From contig CP136064.1 of the NCBI GenBank assembly GCA_032622095.1, positions 254,884,484 to 254,948,483 of the forward strand: DNA of 64,000 nt, given 5' to 3'. The stretch comes from Siphonodentalium dalli. Its lineage: Eukaryota; Mollusca; Scaphopoda; Gadilida; Siphonodentaliidae. Made by a program: the position numbers and the translations under genes. Positions 12,860-23,436 of this stretch are shown here, one piece after another (positions within the stretch are counted from its first letter, which is position 1; each line of letters starts with the position of its first letter). The notes below the pieces were generated by a model, which made no database searches, had not been told where the DNA came from, and worked only from the letters and a program-made list of their open reading frames with translations.

Positions 12860-13170
12860 CATTTTTCATGGACACGACTTAGCAGACGCACGCTCTTTAT
12901 AACGTGTTTTCGCTGCGGTCCGCACCATTCAACTGAATAACGAATATAGCCTCGCTTATTGAATCAAATCAGTCCAATATGAACCTATGTGAATATGTAG
13001 ATCCAATATGAACCTATTTGCACGTGGATATGTTGCTTTATATTGTGTTTACACTGCGGTCCGCACCAGTTAACGGAATAACGGATATAATCTCACTATC
13101 TGCTTATTTCAGAATAAGATCAGTTCAACGTGAACCTATGTAAATATTTAGGTCCAATATGAACGGATTC
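12860..13170 (+). repeat. Dispersed family B, degenerate double copy
   Basis: Two passages resemble the signature of family B, acgctctttaacatgtgttt followed by cactgcggyccgcgcc: one near 12890-12935 and one near 13045-13080. The second is followed by taacggataataatctgctt-like sequence and tatttcagaataa. It is recognisable only by comparison with the better copies at 16878-17214 and 63685-64000. Confidence 0.6.
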
Positions 13171-13305
13171 GAACGATGATATGTTGCCATACATTGTCAA
13201 TATAATTTAAACCATCGATTTATCGCTTTAGTCACGACATGACCCATAAATGCACACGAGGTACTAACATGCATACACATGTATTACTGAAGTCAGGCAT
13301 AATTG

Positions 13306-14479
13306 TAGTCCAAGTCTTCTCGTACTAAAACCGGCTAAGATATTGGGATGGAGGTGCCGGTCTTTAGTCCAAGACCGCTTGTATACCAATCCTATGACAC
13401 GACTTACGCCCACGATCTGTGGCGGGAATTTGTGGTGTATTTTACTCGATTTACCTAGCAAATCAATACATGATGCTATATACATCGGAAAGGCTTACAT
13501 CTTATGGTCATAATGGTGTATAATAATCTAACTTTAATGTTAAATTACACATAGAATATTCCGGTTGATTGACACAAACATCGATTTGTTTCTCTGTTTG
13601 TTTACGTTTTAACCGAAAGCCGAAGTGGTCCGAATAAGTTCGGCATAATCCGGTGTTTGTTCTGGGAATTCTACTTTCCGTTTCTATATATAGCGCGGGT
13701 TTTCCGAACAAAAATGGCGAAAACCGATCGCCCGAAAGTCCAGTTTTCTATGTGCTTTCAGAACAATTCCCGCACTAAAAACTTAATGACATAATGGAGG
13801 ATCAGAACGGTAGTTTTGTTGACAATTTTCGCAAGCAACTTGTCAAAATTGGAGCAAATTAGAACTCTTGTGTCTGACTTGCCAAGTTGCCATGCGTGTG
13901 ATGTGCATTTTGACATCTGTGTTGATAAAATAATCGGAGAACCGAATCACACAGTTTCGAAATATAGTTCTTCCGTTTTAGTGGGACTTTTCAAACTTAA
14001 GGTTCATTTATTTAGTGTATTACATTTATATCTCCAATGTTTAATTAATCTATTTATTATTTTATTTATTGACACACATAATTACGATTACAATGGAGAA
14101 TTCATCGTAATTTGCGTTGTTGTCCAAAATCTACGGAATATTTTCAACGGAAAATGCCGAACACAGTTCGCGAGGTCAACCGAGTTCGCATACTTTAAAA
14201 AAATTGTAAACATTGAGGTAAATGTCTCTTTTCGCATTAAATTACCGTTTTAAATTCACAACTGATGTGGGTTTCAGATAAAATAGCATGTCTTCTGCGG
14301 AAAATATCCGTTTATTGTCGCAATTGTGATATTTTATTTCATATAATTGTGGTTTTATTTGAGCGGGTCACTAACGCTTAAGTCGTGTCATAAGAATGCA
14401 TGGGCCTGGAACTCGGACTAAAGACCGGCACCTCCATCTCAATATCTTAGCCGGTTTTAGTACGAGAAGACTTGGACTA
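13306..14479. mobile_element. Long-TIR DNA transposon with 9-bp target duplication (MULE-like)
   Basis: The termini begin TAGTCCAAGTCTTCTCGTAC on both sides in inverted orientation. The first 65 bp match with about one mismatch, and similarity extends in patches to about 110 bp (tatgacacgactta on both sides). Both ends are flanked by the identical 9-mer GCATAATTG (13297-13305 and 14480-14488). Long TIRs with a 9-bp duplication are the usual signature of Mutator-like elements; the superfamily assignment is inference. A 145-codon open frame inside (13816-14253) has no transposase motif, so the copy is treated as non-autonomous. The interior stretch 13690-13860 is also found, inverted, at 22960-23150. 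Confidence 0.8.
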
Positions 14480-14583
14480 GCATAATTGGTAACCGTTGTC
14501 GAAATCGTGTATATTTGAGAAGATCCTCGTTCCTTCATTGTATGGAAAATTATAACGAACACTCTAGTGACGTTTCTACTCAC

Positions 14584-15160
14584 CCGACCGATTTTGAGCT
14601 ATGACGTTTATTACGTGTATTGGCCGCTTGGTGGTCGTAGCATCGCCGGTAGTCTTGGGACTCGGTAGCGGTGTCACTGTTGTAGTAGATGATAATGTAG
14701 TAGACATAGGGATGCTATCCGCTGTCGTAGCGATCTTCGTTGTACGCTTGGTGATAGATGACGTGGAAGAATCGGCAGTAGACTGTGCCGTCGACATACC
14801 GTATCTTGCTGTAGCTGTGGTTGTTATAGTGAGTGTGTTTGTAGTTGTGGTTGTAGTATTTGTAGTTGCTGTTTGTGTGGTTGTTGTAGTAGTGGTTGAT
14901 GTGGTTATAATGGTAGCTGTTGTAGTAGATGGGGTGATTTTGACAGTAGTAGTCGATACAATCGCTGTTAGAGTACTAGTATAAATTGATGTATCGGTAC
15001 TTTCTGTCGCGTTTGGGAGAATCCACCATAACATACCACAACACAATTCTGGATATAACTCAAACTTGCTGGCATCACAGTCTGAAGCATTGTTCCCACC
15101 ATTGCAAGCTGTAGTAGATATGCATATGGTCTCAGAACATGATATCCTCACACGCTTTAT
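14584..15160 (-). CDS. Candidate exon: Cys-containing segment followed by Thr-rich mucin-like tract
   Basis: The minus-strand open frame starts with a segment carrying six cysteines (motifs CSETIC, TTACNGG, SDCD, ELCCGM). It then has a long Thr/Ser/Ala-rich region typical of O-glycosylated mucin-like stalks. The frame ends at an excellent 5' splice site (TCGG then GTGAGTAG, intron from 14583), so this is better read as an exon than as a complete ORF. There is no ATG; a stop lies upstream and a weak acceptor (tataaag) could start the exon near 15160. The upstream candidate exon at 15785-15948 ends in the same phase. The opposite-strand Val-rich frame over the same bases is its shadow. The family is unknown, and the Thr tract could instead be chance translation of a GTT-rich microsatellite. 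Confidence 0.4.
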
Positions 15161-15784
15161 AGTGTGAGTGCTTCTCGCTTATAACTTTCCAATCAATATA
15201 TGCTCGCTGTCGTAATTAGTGATTTTCGCAATCAACAAACAGAGGAAAGTACGATTAATTATCTAGATGATACAGAGCCACTACTGCTAAACCACTAGTC
15301 TGGTTGGACCAGTTTTAAACCAGAGATGACGATTGTTCACCACTTAGACCTGCGGTCTCGGGTTTAGACCACGGATTTAGCTGACTCACGGCGGTTTACA
15401 CCTAGACGTTTACGTAGACCAGGTTTAAACATGAGATGACGAATCCTGCCATTGATCATAAAACTTATTCACAGACTCAAATATCAGTGATAATTTGTTC
15501 AGCGGTTTTTATTCAGCGATTGAGTAAAGTATCCATATAACCAGTGCAATTGCTTGAAATGTCCATGAAACTAGTTAACAGTTCATCCATTTTATGAGCT
15601 GACATTTGACAGCAAGAGCATATTGAGTTGTGTTTGTTGAGTCAGTACGCATATCAATAACTTGGCTATGTTATTGAGAAATATGCATTCAATCTTACCC
15701 CGCGCCTGTGAAAAATTGACAACTCATTTCGTTATTATGAGAAACTAATAGTTATTCATGTGTGTACCTATAATGTTCAAGACG

Positions 15785-15948
15785 AGATAGCAGACAAACT
15801 GGTTCACCGTGATATTGTGCAGAAATCCTTTTAGTGGTCCCCCATTAGGAAAAACAAATGTAATGAACTGGGTTAAGTCCGTGTCGAATGAGAGCGCGTA
15901 CACTGCAAGTTGCAACATCGACGCGACAAGACGAACAGCTCTTAACAT
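15785..15948 (-). CDS. Candidate first exon with signal peptide
   Basis: The minus-strand frame starts with an ATG and a signal-peptide-like N-terminus (MLRAVRLVASMLQLAVYALS: basic start, then a hydrophobic core). A segment like the start of an extracellular beta-rich domain follows (TQFITFVFPNGGPLKGF). A possible donor (ACG then GTGAAC) lies at about 15785 in phase 0, matching the frame of the Thr-rich candidate exon 0.6 kb downstream. The donor is not strong and no TATA element is visible upstream, where a tandem array begins within 20 bases. A fragment of an IgGFc-binding-type domain is one reading, held only weakly. Confidence 0.3.
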
Positions 15949-15965
15949 AGTTAGAAGGTGACGTG

Positions 15966-16404
15966 CATATCGAACTATGCCCAGCGGACGACTGGCAATA
16001 TACTAATATATTAATAATACCTCACATCCATTTCGAATTACGCCCAGCGGACTACTGACAATATAATAATACCTCACAGCCATATTGAATTACGCCCAGC
16101 GGACGACTAGCACTATAATAATACCTCACAGCCATATCGAATTACGCCCAGCGGACGACTAGCACTATAATAATACCTCACAGCCATATCGAATTACGCC
16201 CAGCGGACGACTGGCAATATAATAATAATACCCCACAGCCACATAGAATTACGCTCAGCGGACGACTGGCAATATATTAATAATACCTCACATCCATTTC
16301 GAATTACGCCCATCGAATGACTGAGAATATATTAATAATACCTCTCGTCCATATCGAATTACGCCCAGCGGACGACTGGCAATATACTAACAATACCTCA
16401 CATG
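15966..16404 (+). repeat. Tandem array, eight units of 52-63 bp
   Basis: The motif attacgcccagcggacgact recurs with starts (at gcccagcgga) near 15979, 16042, 16094, 16146, 16198, 16253, 16308 and 16363. An AT-rich spacer with taataatacctcaca separates the units. The three central intervals are exactly 52 bp. One unit (near 16308) is degenerate. It is non-coding. Confidence 0.85.
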
Positions 16405-16877
16405 TGCATTTTATTTGTATATTATGTGGATACATGCGTGTGTAAAATACACAAGTTGTATATACATATATCTCACCGAAAGTGTAGTGACTTTATTCTA
16501 AGTATGAGCCCTACATTAACCTATACAGAACAAAATGTAGATTGTCACCATCGCAATAATGGCACACATCTACACCTATTATAAATTCACATTGAACTGA
16601 CGTAACGCAGATGTTCAAATAATAGACATATAGAGAGAGCTTATAAACGACGGGTGTTATATACGCGAGGCATTACATATATACCCGATGGGAGTGATGA
16701 GTGTATCGCATGTTTTACAACACATGTCATAGTTATTGTAGCAGCCGCTGGGTTGTAAATCCATGCATTTTGTCGTAATATTATACCAGTCCCCATGCAA
16801 CCTGTTGGTGTAAAATCGGTGGAGTAATATATTTACGTAGCATATTTTCACGCATAATACCTGTACAACATATCATC
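16405..16877. other. No gene recognised
   Basis: Short open frames only, with no motif or splice support. Confidence 0.45.
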
Positions 16878-17214
16878 CAGCAAATACGCATATAATCGAC
16901 CTATAATGTGAAAATAGATTCATATTCGATTATTTTACTCTGAAATAAGCAAATACAGGACTCGTGTACGTATTTCCATGTTATGGTGCGGGCCACAGTG
17001 AAAACAAAGAGCGTACGCCCCGACAATACGCGATTGGGTTTATTTGGTTCATTGTCCGCACATAGCGAACCTATAATGAAGTCATTCAGGGTCGATAATG
17101 TGAATAGAACGATCTCATTTTCAGTTAATTATTGACTCAAAACGAGGCCATTCTAAGCACATTACCGATCTAAAACAAATTATATTGTAAACAGATAATG
17201 TGCGTATTTTCTGG
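16878..17214 (-). mobile_element. Dispersed family B, most complete copy
   Basis: The ends are an imperfect terminal inverted repeat, CCAGCAAATACGCATATAAT against CCAGAAAATACGCACATTAT. Internal landmarks in order are tttactctgaaataagcaaa, gcgggccacagtgaaaac, agagcgtacg, ttgtccgcacat, gggtcgataatgtga and gactcaaaacgaggccattc. The same series recurs in five other places in the window on both strands. At about 330 bp with no open frame it fits a MITE. No target duplication could be identified. Confidence 0.65.
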
Positions 17215-17578
17215 AGAACAGGCTGACTTGTGTGTTGCGAAACAAGCATAGAAGAATAATCATATGCTAAACAGTATCACGAAAGTATACTGTACTGCAC
17301 ATATAGGACCGAGTAAATACATAAAATACGCCACGTTCCGACACTCTCGGTGATCGCAATTGAAAGCTAGGTCAGAGAATTCACTTTCCCTTGCAATCAA
17401 TCCAATGTGTACGGAACATTAATTAAACGATGCATGTGCATCTCCCCAAATCAATCGCATATTTGAAATCCCATATTTATGCAATAATTTCAAGTTAGTT
17501 TTCGCATTGAACATGAACTCAATGACATATAAATAGAGCGCGAACTATACTGATCGTTGATTGTTTAAAGCGGCATCA

Positions 17579-17745
17579 TGTAACAAACGACGAAATACTG
17601 ATGAATGGTTTGCACATCTGCGGATTGGAGTTGCATTTTGGGTCGACAGGAAGTTTGGCGAGAAGGACGAAGAGCGAGATGGACAACCAGATATTGCGGG
17701 AACGATCGAGACGGTATAACGAACGAGAAGAAGATACAAGAAAAC
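17579..17745 (+). repeat. 5' LTR, left part
   Basis: It aligns with the first 150-170 bases of the 3' LTR (shared gtaacraacgacgaaa, gatgaatgg, ttgcacatctg, gcgagaaggacgaagagcga, gggaacga). It is cut off at gatacaagaaaac by an insertion, and the rest of the LTR resumes at 19266. Confidence 0.85.
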
Positions 17746-19265
17746 CATAGTCAGAAATGGTTACACCATCTACATCATATTATTAGTCATATATCAAATA
17801 TATTGCAGCTTTAATGTAGTGATTGTGAAAAATGTCTATATAGGTAATGGCTATGTATAAATAGTTAATTTTATGTAAAATATGTACACACATACGTCAC
17901 ATATGATGTGTTCACAAAGGCCGCATACGTTCAATTGGTTGAAAAGTTCAACGCCAAACATGCAACGGCCATTGCATTGATACACCAAACACCCATTGCC
18001 AACAAAATGACAAACACCTTGACGGTGGACATGTTATTATGTTGAAGTGTTGCCAGCTCGCGGCAATACACTAAACTGTTATTTTTCTCGGTTCTCTTAT
18101 ACGACATTAGAACTGTTTTCGGCTGGCATATATCTTTTCTTTGTTGTTTGTTCTAATTTCTATCGAAATAGAGGTCTGCAATTGACTGTCAGAAGCCATT
18201 ATATGGCGGCTGAACACTGAATGATTTACAAACAATCTCGAGCATCATTATGAAATAATTTCCGATAAGGTTTCATTCACCACCGATTATGGAGACTAAT
18301 TAAACATAATGCCTACAAGGTTTCATGAAAGCACCACCTCAGAATTCCGTTAAAACAACAAATCCTTCAGATCATTACAATCGGATTAAATACACTCCGG
18401 ATACATCGCAATAAGACCATTAGTCTACATTCCAACGAAGACATATGTTCACAGTGTTGAGTTGTCAGGGTTATTTCGGACACCACCAAGGGGTAATAAA
18501 ACTAATTATCACAACATTGCTATGTTGGCTAAAAAATATACCAAATATTTAGACAAAAGTCTGGACACATTTCTTTTATAATGAAATAGAATATATAGGC
18601 TATATTAGCGGATGCTTACCCTGGGCTAATGTCCGAAATCACCCCAAAGGAATTTTAAGGGCCCACAAAAGGGTGTTTCCAATGTAAAAAATCCAAAAGG
18701 TTGAGTTTAATTGTTTGTCTCATTTTAGACCACACAATTGAACATGCATGTTTATCGGCCATAACTTGGTTTCAATATGTCATTCGATTAATGCAGTTAT
18801 CAGAGCGTCAAATTTTGACGTGCATCAAAAAACAAGGAAAACGTTCAACTGCGTTACAGACCGTTCCTGGTAATATCTGGAACGTATTCGAGCTCAAACA
18901 TGTAAAATAAAGGACAGGGTTAACTGCTTAATAAAACACAAGTGGATTTATAAAAGCATGTGTCAGAAGAAAGCGTTAGCTGTTTGTACCCTTAGATATT
19001 CATACTGTCCGACGTAATGTGTAACTTGTATTCCCGCAATAACTCTCCAATAATCGTCCAGCCACTGTTCACACCAAAATATCGAAAGAAATTATGCTGT
19101 CATAAAATTTATATACTGCAACAATGAGACATCCGCGAAGATACATCGGCGAATACATACATCCTGCAAAAGTCTAACCGGTACGTAAATTGCTAGTATC
19201 TTTTAAATCACATTTCTATAAATAGAACCCTCCTCTCTCCACCCACATCCCCATAACAAAATCAC
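17746..19265. mobile_element. 1.5-kb insertion inside the 5' LTR, origin unknown
   Basis: The insertion is flanked by the 7-mer AGAAAAC at 17739-17745 and 19266-19272, consistent with a target-site duplication. I see no terminal inverted repeats, poly-A tail or long open frame in it, so the class is not identified. Its boundaries come from comparing the split 5' LTR with the intact 3' LTR. Confidence 0.55.
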
Positions 19266-19337
19266 AGAAAACACCATTGAATGCGCAAGAGAGAAGTGAT
19301 GTAGGTGAGCTGAAAAGTATATCAAAGGGGCATTACA
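19266..19337 (+). repeat. 5' LTR, right part
   Basis: It ends the 5' LTR with agaagtgatgtaggtgag and ggcattaca, matching the last 60-70 bases of the 3' LTR (agaagtgatttaggtgag, ggccattaca). The primer-binding site starts two bases later. Confidence 0.85.
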
Positions 19338-19338
19338 T

Positions 19339-19357
19339 TGGTGGCAGCGGTGGGATT
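19339..19357 (+). promoter_or_regulatory. tRNA-Leu primer-binding site
   Basis: The 19-mer TGGTGGCAGCGGTGGGATT is the exact complement of the 3' end of animal tRNA-Leu (AAG/TAG type, ending in ATCCCACCGCTGCCA plus CCA). It lies two bases after the ATTACA end of the 5' LTR, where minus-strand priming is expected. Confidence 0.88.
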
Positions 19358-19569
19358 AAGAAATTCGAGTAAATATACATCACATGGTAATTCGAGAAAA
19401 GTTTTAAATTGTGTTGCTGGTAACTTTGTCGTGGAGGTTGTATAAAACTGCTTCAGGGAATAATAATCAAATGGTGGTCTACCAGTATACAGAGAGAGAG
19501 ACATAACCCTATTTTATAGTTTCATAATTGGTGCAATTCTAAGAATCTGACAAATGGATTTAAATTTGA

Positions 19570-20270
19570 GAGTTTGTGACAATCCTGGTGCATGGAGTTG
19601 GAAGATATTTCTTTTCTGCTGATTCTCGTGCAAATAAATTTGACACATTTCCACAGCCGAAAGATATACATATCGAATACAAAATTATTCGAGGCGCTTC
19701 CATTGAGCAGCTGAAAGACGAGACACTGGTAATACTATCAGCGTGGGAGAATCATCTGATATGCACGTTATTGTCAAAATAGCGGCCGGCATCAATGATG
19801 TGTTGGATAAAAGAAAACAGTTCATTCGTCCTAATGACAAATCCGCTGAAACAGTTTTCAATCAGTTATTAGAATTTGAATCAGCTACAAATAAAATGTT
19901 TCCAACTGCGTTAGTTGGTATCGTGAACATTCCAACATCCTGTTTTGAGAATTGTTATGCTACAAATGACATTGTTCTGTCTGAGTTTGGTGTGACGTCA
20001 TCTGGCGTTATTCGATACCAAAGAACGATTTAGAGATCAAGTTTTTGAGATCAATGCATTGATTAAGTTACATAACTGCACCAAGCAGTCCTAGACTGGG
20101 TGCTGGACCATATCGTGGGATCAACATATCGTAAAGAGAGTAAACACAAACGTTTGCGACGTAAGAAGAGACATATGTATTGTAATGATGGGCTGCATGC
20201 AGTATCGGAGGAAAAGAAGCAGTGGTTCAAGGTTTTGATTCAGGCATTTAGGGCTGAAGAGAAATTCTGT
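19570..20270 (+). pseudogene. SGNH-hydrolase-like accessory ORF of the LTR element, frameshifted
   Basis: Three reading frames together trace one domain. An N-terminal strand-like segment (VTILVHGVGRYFF) comes first. A Gly-containing block follows (KIIRGASIEQL), comparable with the oxyanion Gly block of SGNH esterases. Next is VKIAAGINDV, comparable with the GTND block, then VGIVNIPTSC. The last block is NDGLHAVSEEKKQWF, comparable with the C-terminal D-x-x-H block (20187-20198). The usual GDS nucleophile motif is not seen, so the domain may be non-catalytic even in the ancestor. Frameshifts occur near 19760 and 20030, and a stop near 20090. It lies between the primer-binding site and gag. 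The assignment rests on block order and one good motif, not on a profile search. Confidence 0.5.
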
Positions 20271-20451
20271 GCAAAATTTTCAGGATTTGGGTGTAGTTAT
20301 ATTGGTCAATATATTATTAACCTGTTTGAGTCAGATATTGACTGCTTATCAATTTCTGATTCGGATTCAGATTTAGTTTGTAGTGTTTACTTTATCTGTT
20401 TCAAGTGACATAAATAAATAGGGTATCATTTTTTGCATCTCCTCCTGATAA

Positions 20452-21270
20452 TTTCTTGGGCGACAGGGTGGTTGGGACAAGGGTGGTTGGAACGGTTTGA
20501 GTACTGGGCCAAAATTTATGCACAAAATAAATATTTAGAAATATTTAATACATTACTGGGTGATGAAGCATTTACAGTTTATCGAGGCATACCAAAAGGA
20601 AAAGAAGACAGATTGGGATCAGGTAATTCAGATTTTGATAGAGGCTTACTCTTCAGTGGTTTTCGTGCATGCGTTACGAGCTGAGCTGACAAATCGATCT
20701 CGAAAATCAGGTGAGAATATAGCAGTTTGTATTGGTGAATTGCGGCGTTTACTGACAAAAGCTTACACAAAATACAATGTGGAGGAAAAAGAGGATGTAG
20801 TTTTAACTCGATTCCTTGCAAGTATTGGGGAAATACGTCTGCAAATTCGAAGGAAAGCGCCAAAATCTGTTCATAATACATTAGCAATAGCTGCGAAATT
20901 GGAAGTTCGTTATAGCACTGAGAAAATAAAACATTGCCGAAGTAAACATTGCCCAAGTTCATGTGTACTCACATGAGGCAAGCACTGAATTTGTTGCTCT
21001 TCATAGTCAGCTCGACAGATGCAGGAGCAGATAGCGGCAATTAGTGTTTCGGATCGGGGTTGGCCACAATATTCTACAAGGAGATTCTCTGCTATGGAGG
21101 GGGTCACCTGTTACGGTTGCCGTGGTATTGGCCATTTGTTTCGTGAATGTCCCACTGTTTCAGAACAATGGGGTCGAATGGGATTTCAGAGAGGTAGCTC
21201 ATGGCCGCGATATCAAGGCCATGGTCGAGATTCATATAATCCACGTGGATTTTACCCTCAAAACAGGTAG
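20452..21270 (+). pseudogene. Ty3-type Gag with CCHC zinc knuckle, frameshifted
   Basis: The first frame has the retrotransposon Gag start (FEYWAKIYAQ, then LLGDEAFTVYRG). A frameshift near 20600 moves it to a frame with the helical capsid-like segment (LRAELTNRSRKSGENIAV, ELRRLLTKAY, RFLASIG). A third frame carries the zinc knuckle CYGCRGIGHLFREC at 21109-21150, with canonical C-x2-C-x4-H-x4-C spacing. Gag would package the element RNA in virus-like particles. Frame changes and a stop at about 21268 disable it. It precedes the protease frame by 90 bp. Confidence 0.8.
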
Positions 21271-21356
21271 CAATATGATTCTAGAGATTCGGGTCAAGAT
21301 TTAAACTATTAGAGGCTGGGATTAAGCCCGAAATGCAGGCCTCTTAAGTTAAACAA

Positions 21357-21593
21357 TTGGGCGGCGTGTCAGACTTAAAGAGTCTATTTTCTCTTATATT
21401 GGCCCCTATTGCTGGGGTGGAAACCATGGTATTAGCGGATACAGGTGCTTCAGTGTGTATAATCAGTGACAAATGTAGGCATGCAATATTGAGATCTATT
21501 AAAAAATATTCCAATCAAACTATCTGCTTAATGATCAACTTGATGAATTCAACTTTCAGATCACAGTGCCGACTATACATCAAAGTTGTTTAA
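21357..21593 (+). pseudogene. Aspartic protease (retropepsin) fragment
   Basis: The frame contains the catalytic motif LADTGASVCIIS (DTGAS at 21438-21452), typical of Ty3 proteases that cleave the polyprotein. The second half is disrupted: after KYSNQTICLM the sequence no longer looks like protease, and about 20 codons later it has jumped into integrase. All of RT and RNase H are missing at this point. Confidence 0.8.
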
Positions 21594-22377
21594 AAGTATG
21601 TGTGACTTGTTTGATATAGAGAAAACTCGGACAACACCATATCACCCTCAGTCCTATGGATTAGTTGAAAGATTAAACAGAACTATCATTGATATGCTTA
21701 GGTCGGTTATTGAGGATAACCAGAGAGAATGGGATCAGCATTTACCAACATTTGTATTGGCATGTCGATGTAGTGTTCACTCTTCTACTAAATATACACC
21801 TCATGTTCTCGTGTTTGGCAGAGAGGTCACGCTTGCTATATGTTTTATGTATGGAGGAAGTCACGAGAGGATGGAGAATCTATTTGAATTTGTTGGAACG
21901 CTCAGAAAGGGGCTAGATTCTAGTTTTTATAAGGTTCGGGATAATGCTAGGTCTGCTCAAGAGAGACAGAAACATTTCTTTGATTTTAGGAAACAATGTC
22001 CAAATTTTGCCTTTGGTGACCTGGTTATGGTATACAAACTGTCTGCAAAGAAAGGTCAATCTCCAAAGAAGAATTGGTTCGGTCCTTTCAAAATTATAAA
22101 TATAATATCTGAAGTACATTATAAGATTCAAATGGTCGAAGGCTGGACACAGAATGTTGTGCGTTATGGAGACTGAGAATGATTCCCACAATGATGAATC
22201 ACCTGAAGCAGAGGTAAGTTCAGCGTCAACTCCCCCCAGTCTGACACGGTGCCCAATATCAGCCCTATGTTGGATGGGGTAGTTGATCCAACGGACAGCT
22301 GGTGGTCACAGAAAACATGTACTGGTAGACCGACTAGGAAGCCGGCTCATTTAGAATCATATCAGGTTTTGGATTAG
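21586..22377 (+). pseudogene. Integrase C-terminal half of the Ty3 element
   Basis: The frame 21586-22176 starts inside the catalytic core just before TTPYHPQSYGLVERLNRTI, which contains the third acidic catalytic residue (E of VER). The usual tail blocks follow: STKYTPHVLVFGRE, then a GPF module (KNWFGPFKI). The first two catalytic Asp residues are missing. After the stop at 22176 the polyprotein tail can be followed through two frame changes to GRPTRKPAHLESYQVL and a stop at 22375-22377. The tail sequence fits Ty3/gypsy rather than BEL/Pao. It is non-functional. Confidence 0.85.
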
Positions 22378-22959
22378 GCAGTTCTAGTAATAATTCTTGA
22401 TATACTGATTTTGCAATGTGCCATACTGTTATTTTGAGTAGCAGTGTCATTAATTAATTTGAATTTGGATAGTTTGGTGTCATAAACACAACATAATTAT
22501 GACTATGTACAGTTTAAGACTTTTAAATTATAAAGTTTTCCTCTGTCTTAGAACGAGCATTAACGCGGTGACATTGTATATAAGTTAATTAACAGACCAG
22601 TTGTCAAGATGTTCAGGTGGTAGTAATGTTTTGATTGTGGAAGAATGTCAAATGCAGGGTTTACCTCCCTTCATGACTCGGTAATACCGCTGCTACCGGC
22701 GACATATTACCCACAGTTAGTGTACTTCCGCGATATAAATATATATGTTAAGCGAGCAGAGCAAATTTATGCCCTTGTTAAGCACACAAAATATCGAAAT
22801 AAAATTGTGCGATATCGTACCTTAAGTTTGGAAGGTCTAGAACCAAAGAACTATATTGCGACACGGTGTGATTTGGTACTCCGATTATTTTATGAACACA
22901 ACAGTCAAAACGCACATGGACGACAACATTCATGGCAAGTCAAACACAAAAGTTATAAT

Positions 22960-23150
22960 TTGCTGCCATTTTGCTAAGGAGTGTGCGAAAATTGTCAATA
23001 AAACTAACTATCTAATTCTCCATTCTGTCAATAAGTTTTTAGTGCGGGACATATTCTCGAAGCACATAGAAATTTGACTTTGGTCGATCGCGGTCTCGCC
23101 ATTTTGTCTGGAAAAACCCGCACTAAATATGGAAAACCAGACTAGTACCC
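22960..23150 (-). repeat. Inverted copy of the interior of the 13.3-kb element
   Basis: Landmarks gcgaaaattgtcaa, aagtttttagtgcggg, agcacatagaaa, tcgccatttttgt-like sequence and aaaacccgc occur here and, inverted, at 13690-13860. The block lies between the polyprotein end and the 3' LTR, where the polypurine tract should be. No polypurine tract is visible, so an insertion or rearrangement here is likely. Confidence 0.6.
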
Positions 23151-23210
23151 AGCCGGCGACAGAGTCAGCAAGGAAGTATGACTGGTGCGTTCTGGTAGAG
23201 ATTGGTGTAA

Positions 23211-23436
23211 TGTAACGAACGACGAAAGACGGATGAATGGGTTGCACATCTGTGGATTGGGGTTGGCCTCTTGGGTCGACAGAAACTTGGGCGAGAAGGA
23301 CGAAGAGCGAGATGGGCAAACATGGATTGTGGGAACGACCGAGGCAGAATAAGGAACGCAGAGAAGATATGAGATAATGTACTGAAGATAGAAGTGATTT
23401 AGGTGAGTTAAAAGAGTATATTAAAGGGCCATTACA
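23211..23436 (+). repeat. 3' LTR, 226 bp
   Basis: It starts TGTAACGAACGACGAAAGAC and ends GGGCCATTACA, with short inverted ends TGTAA and TTACA. It is intact relative to the split 5' LTR and differs from it at many positions, so the insertion is not recent. Confidence 0.87.

Noticed and set aside
13816-14253. 145-codon plus-strand frame inside the long-TIR element
   Set aside because: It has no transposase motif, low-complexity Ile/Leu-rich stretches and no splice or promoter support; treated as chance.
14601-14984. 127-codon Val-rich plus-strand frame
   Set aside because: It is the complement of the Thr-rich frame (GTN against ACN codons); the minus strand has Cys-containing sequence and a good donor, the plus strand has neither.
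15966-16404. Regular 52-bp units considered as a CRISPR array
   Set aside because: Whole units repeat, including the spacer part; there are no unique spacers, and the surroundings are eukaryotic.
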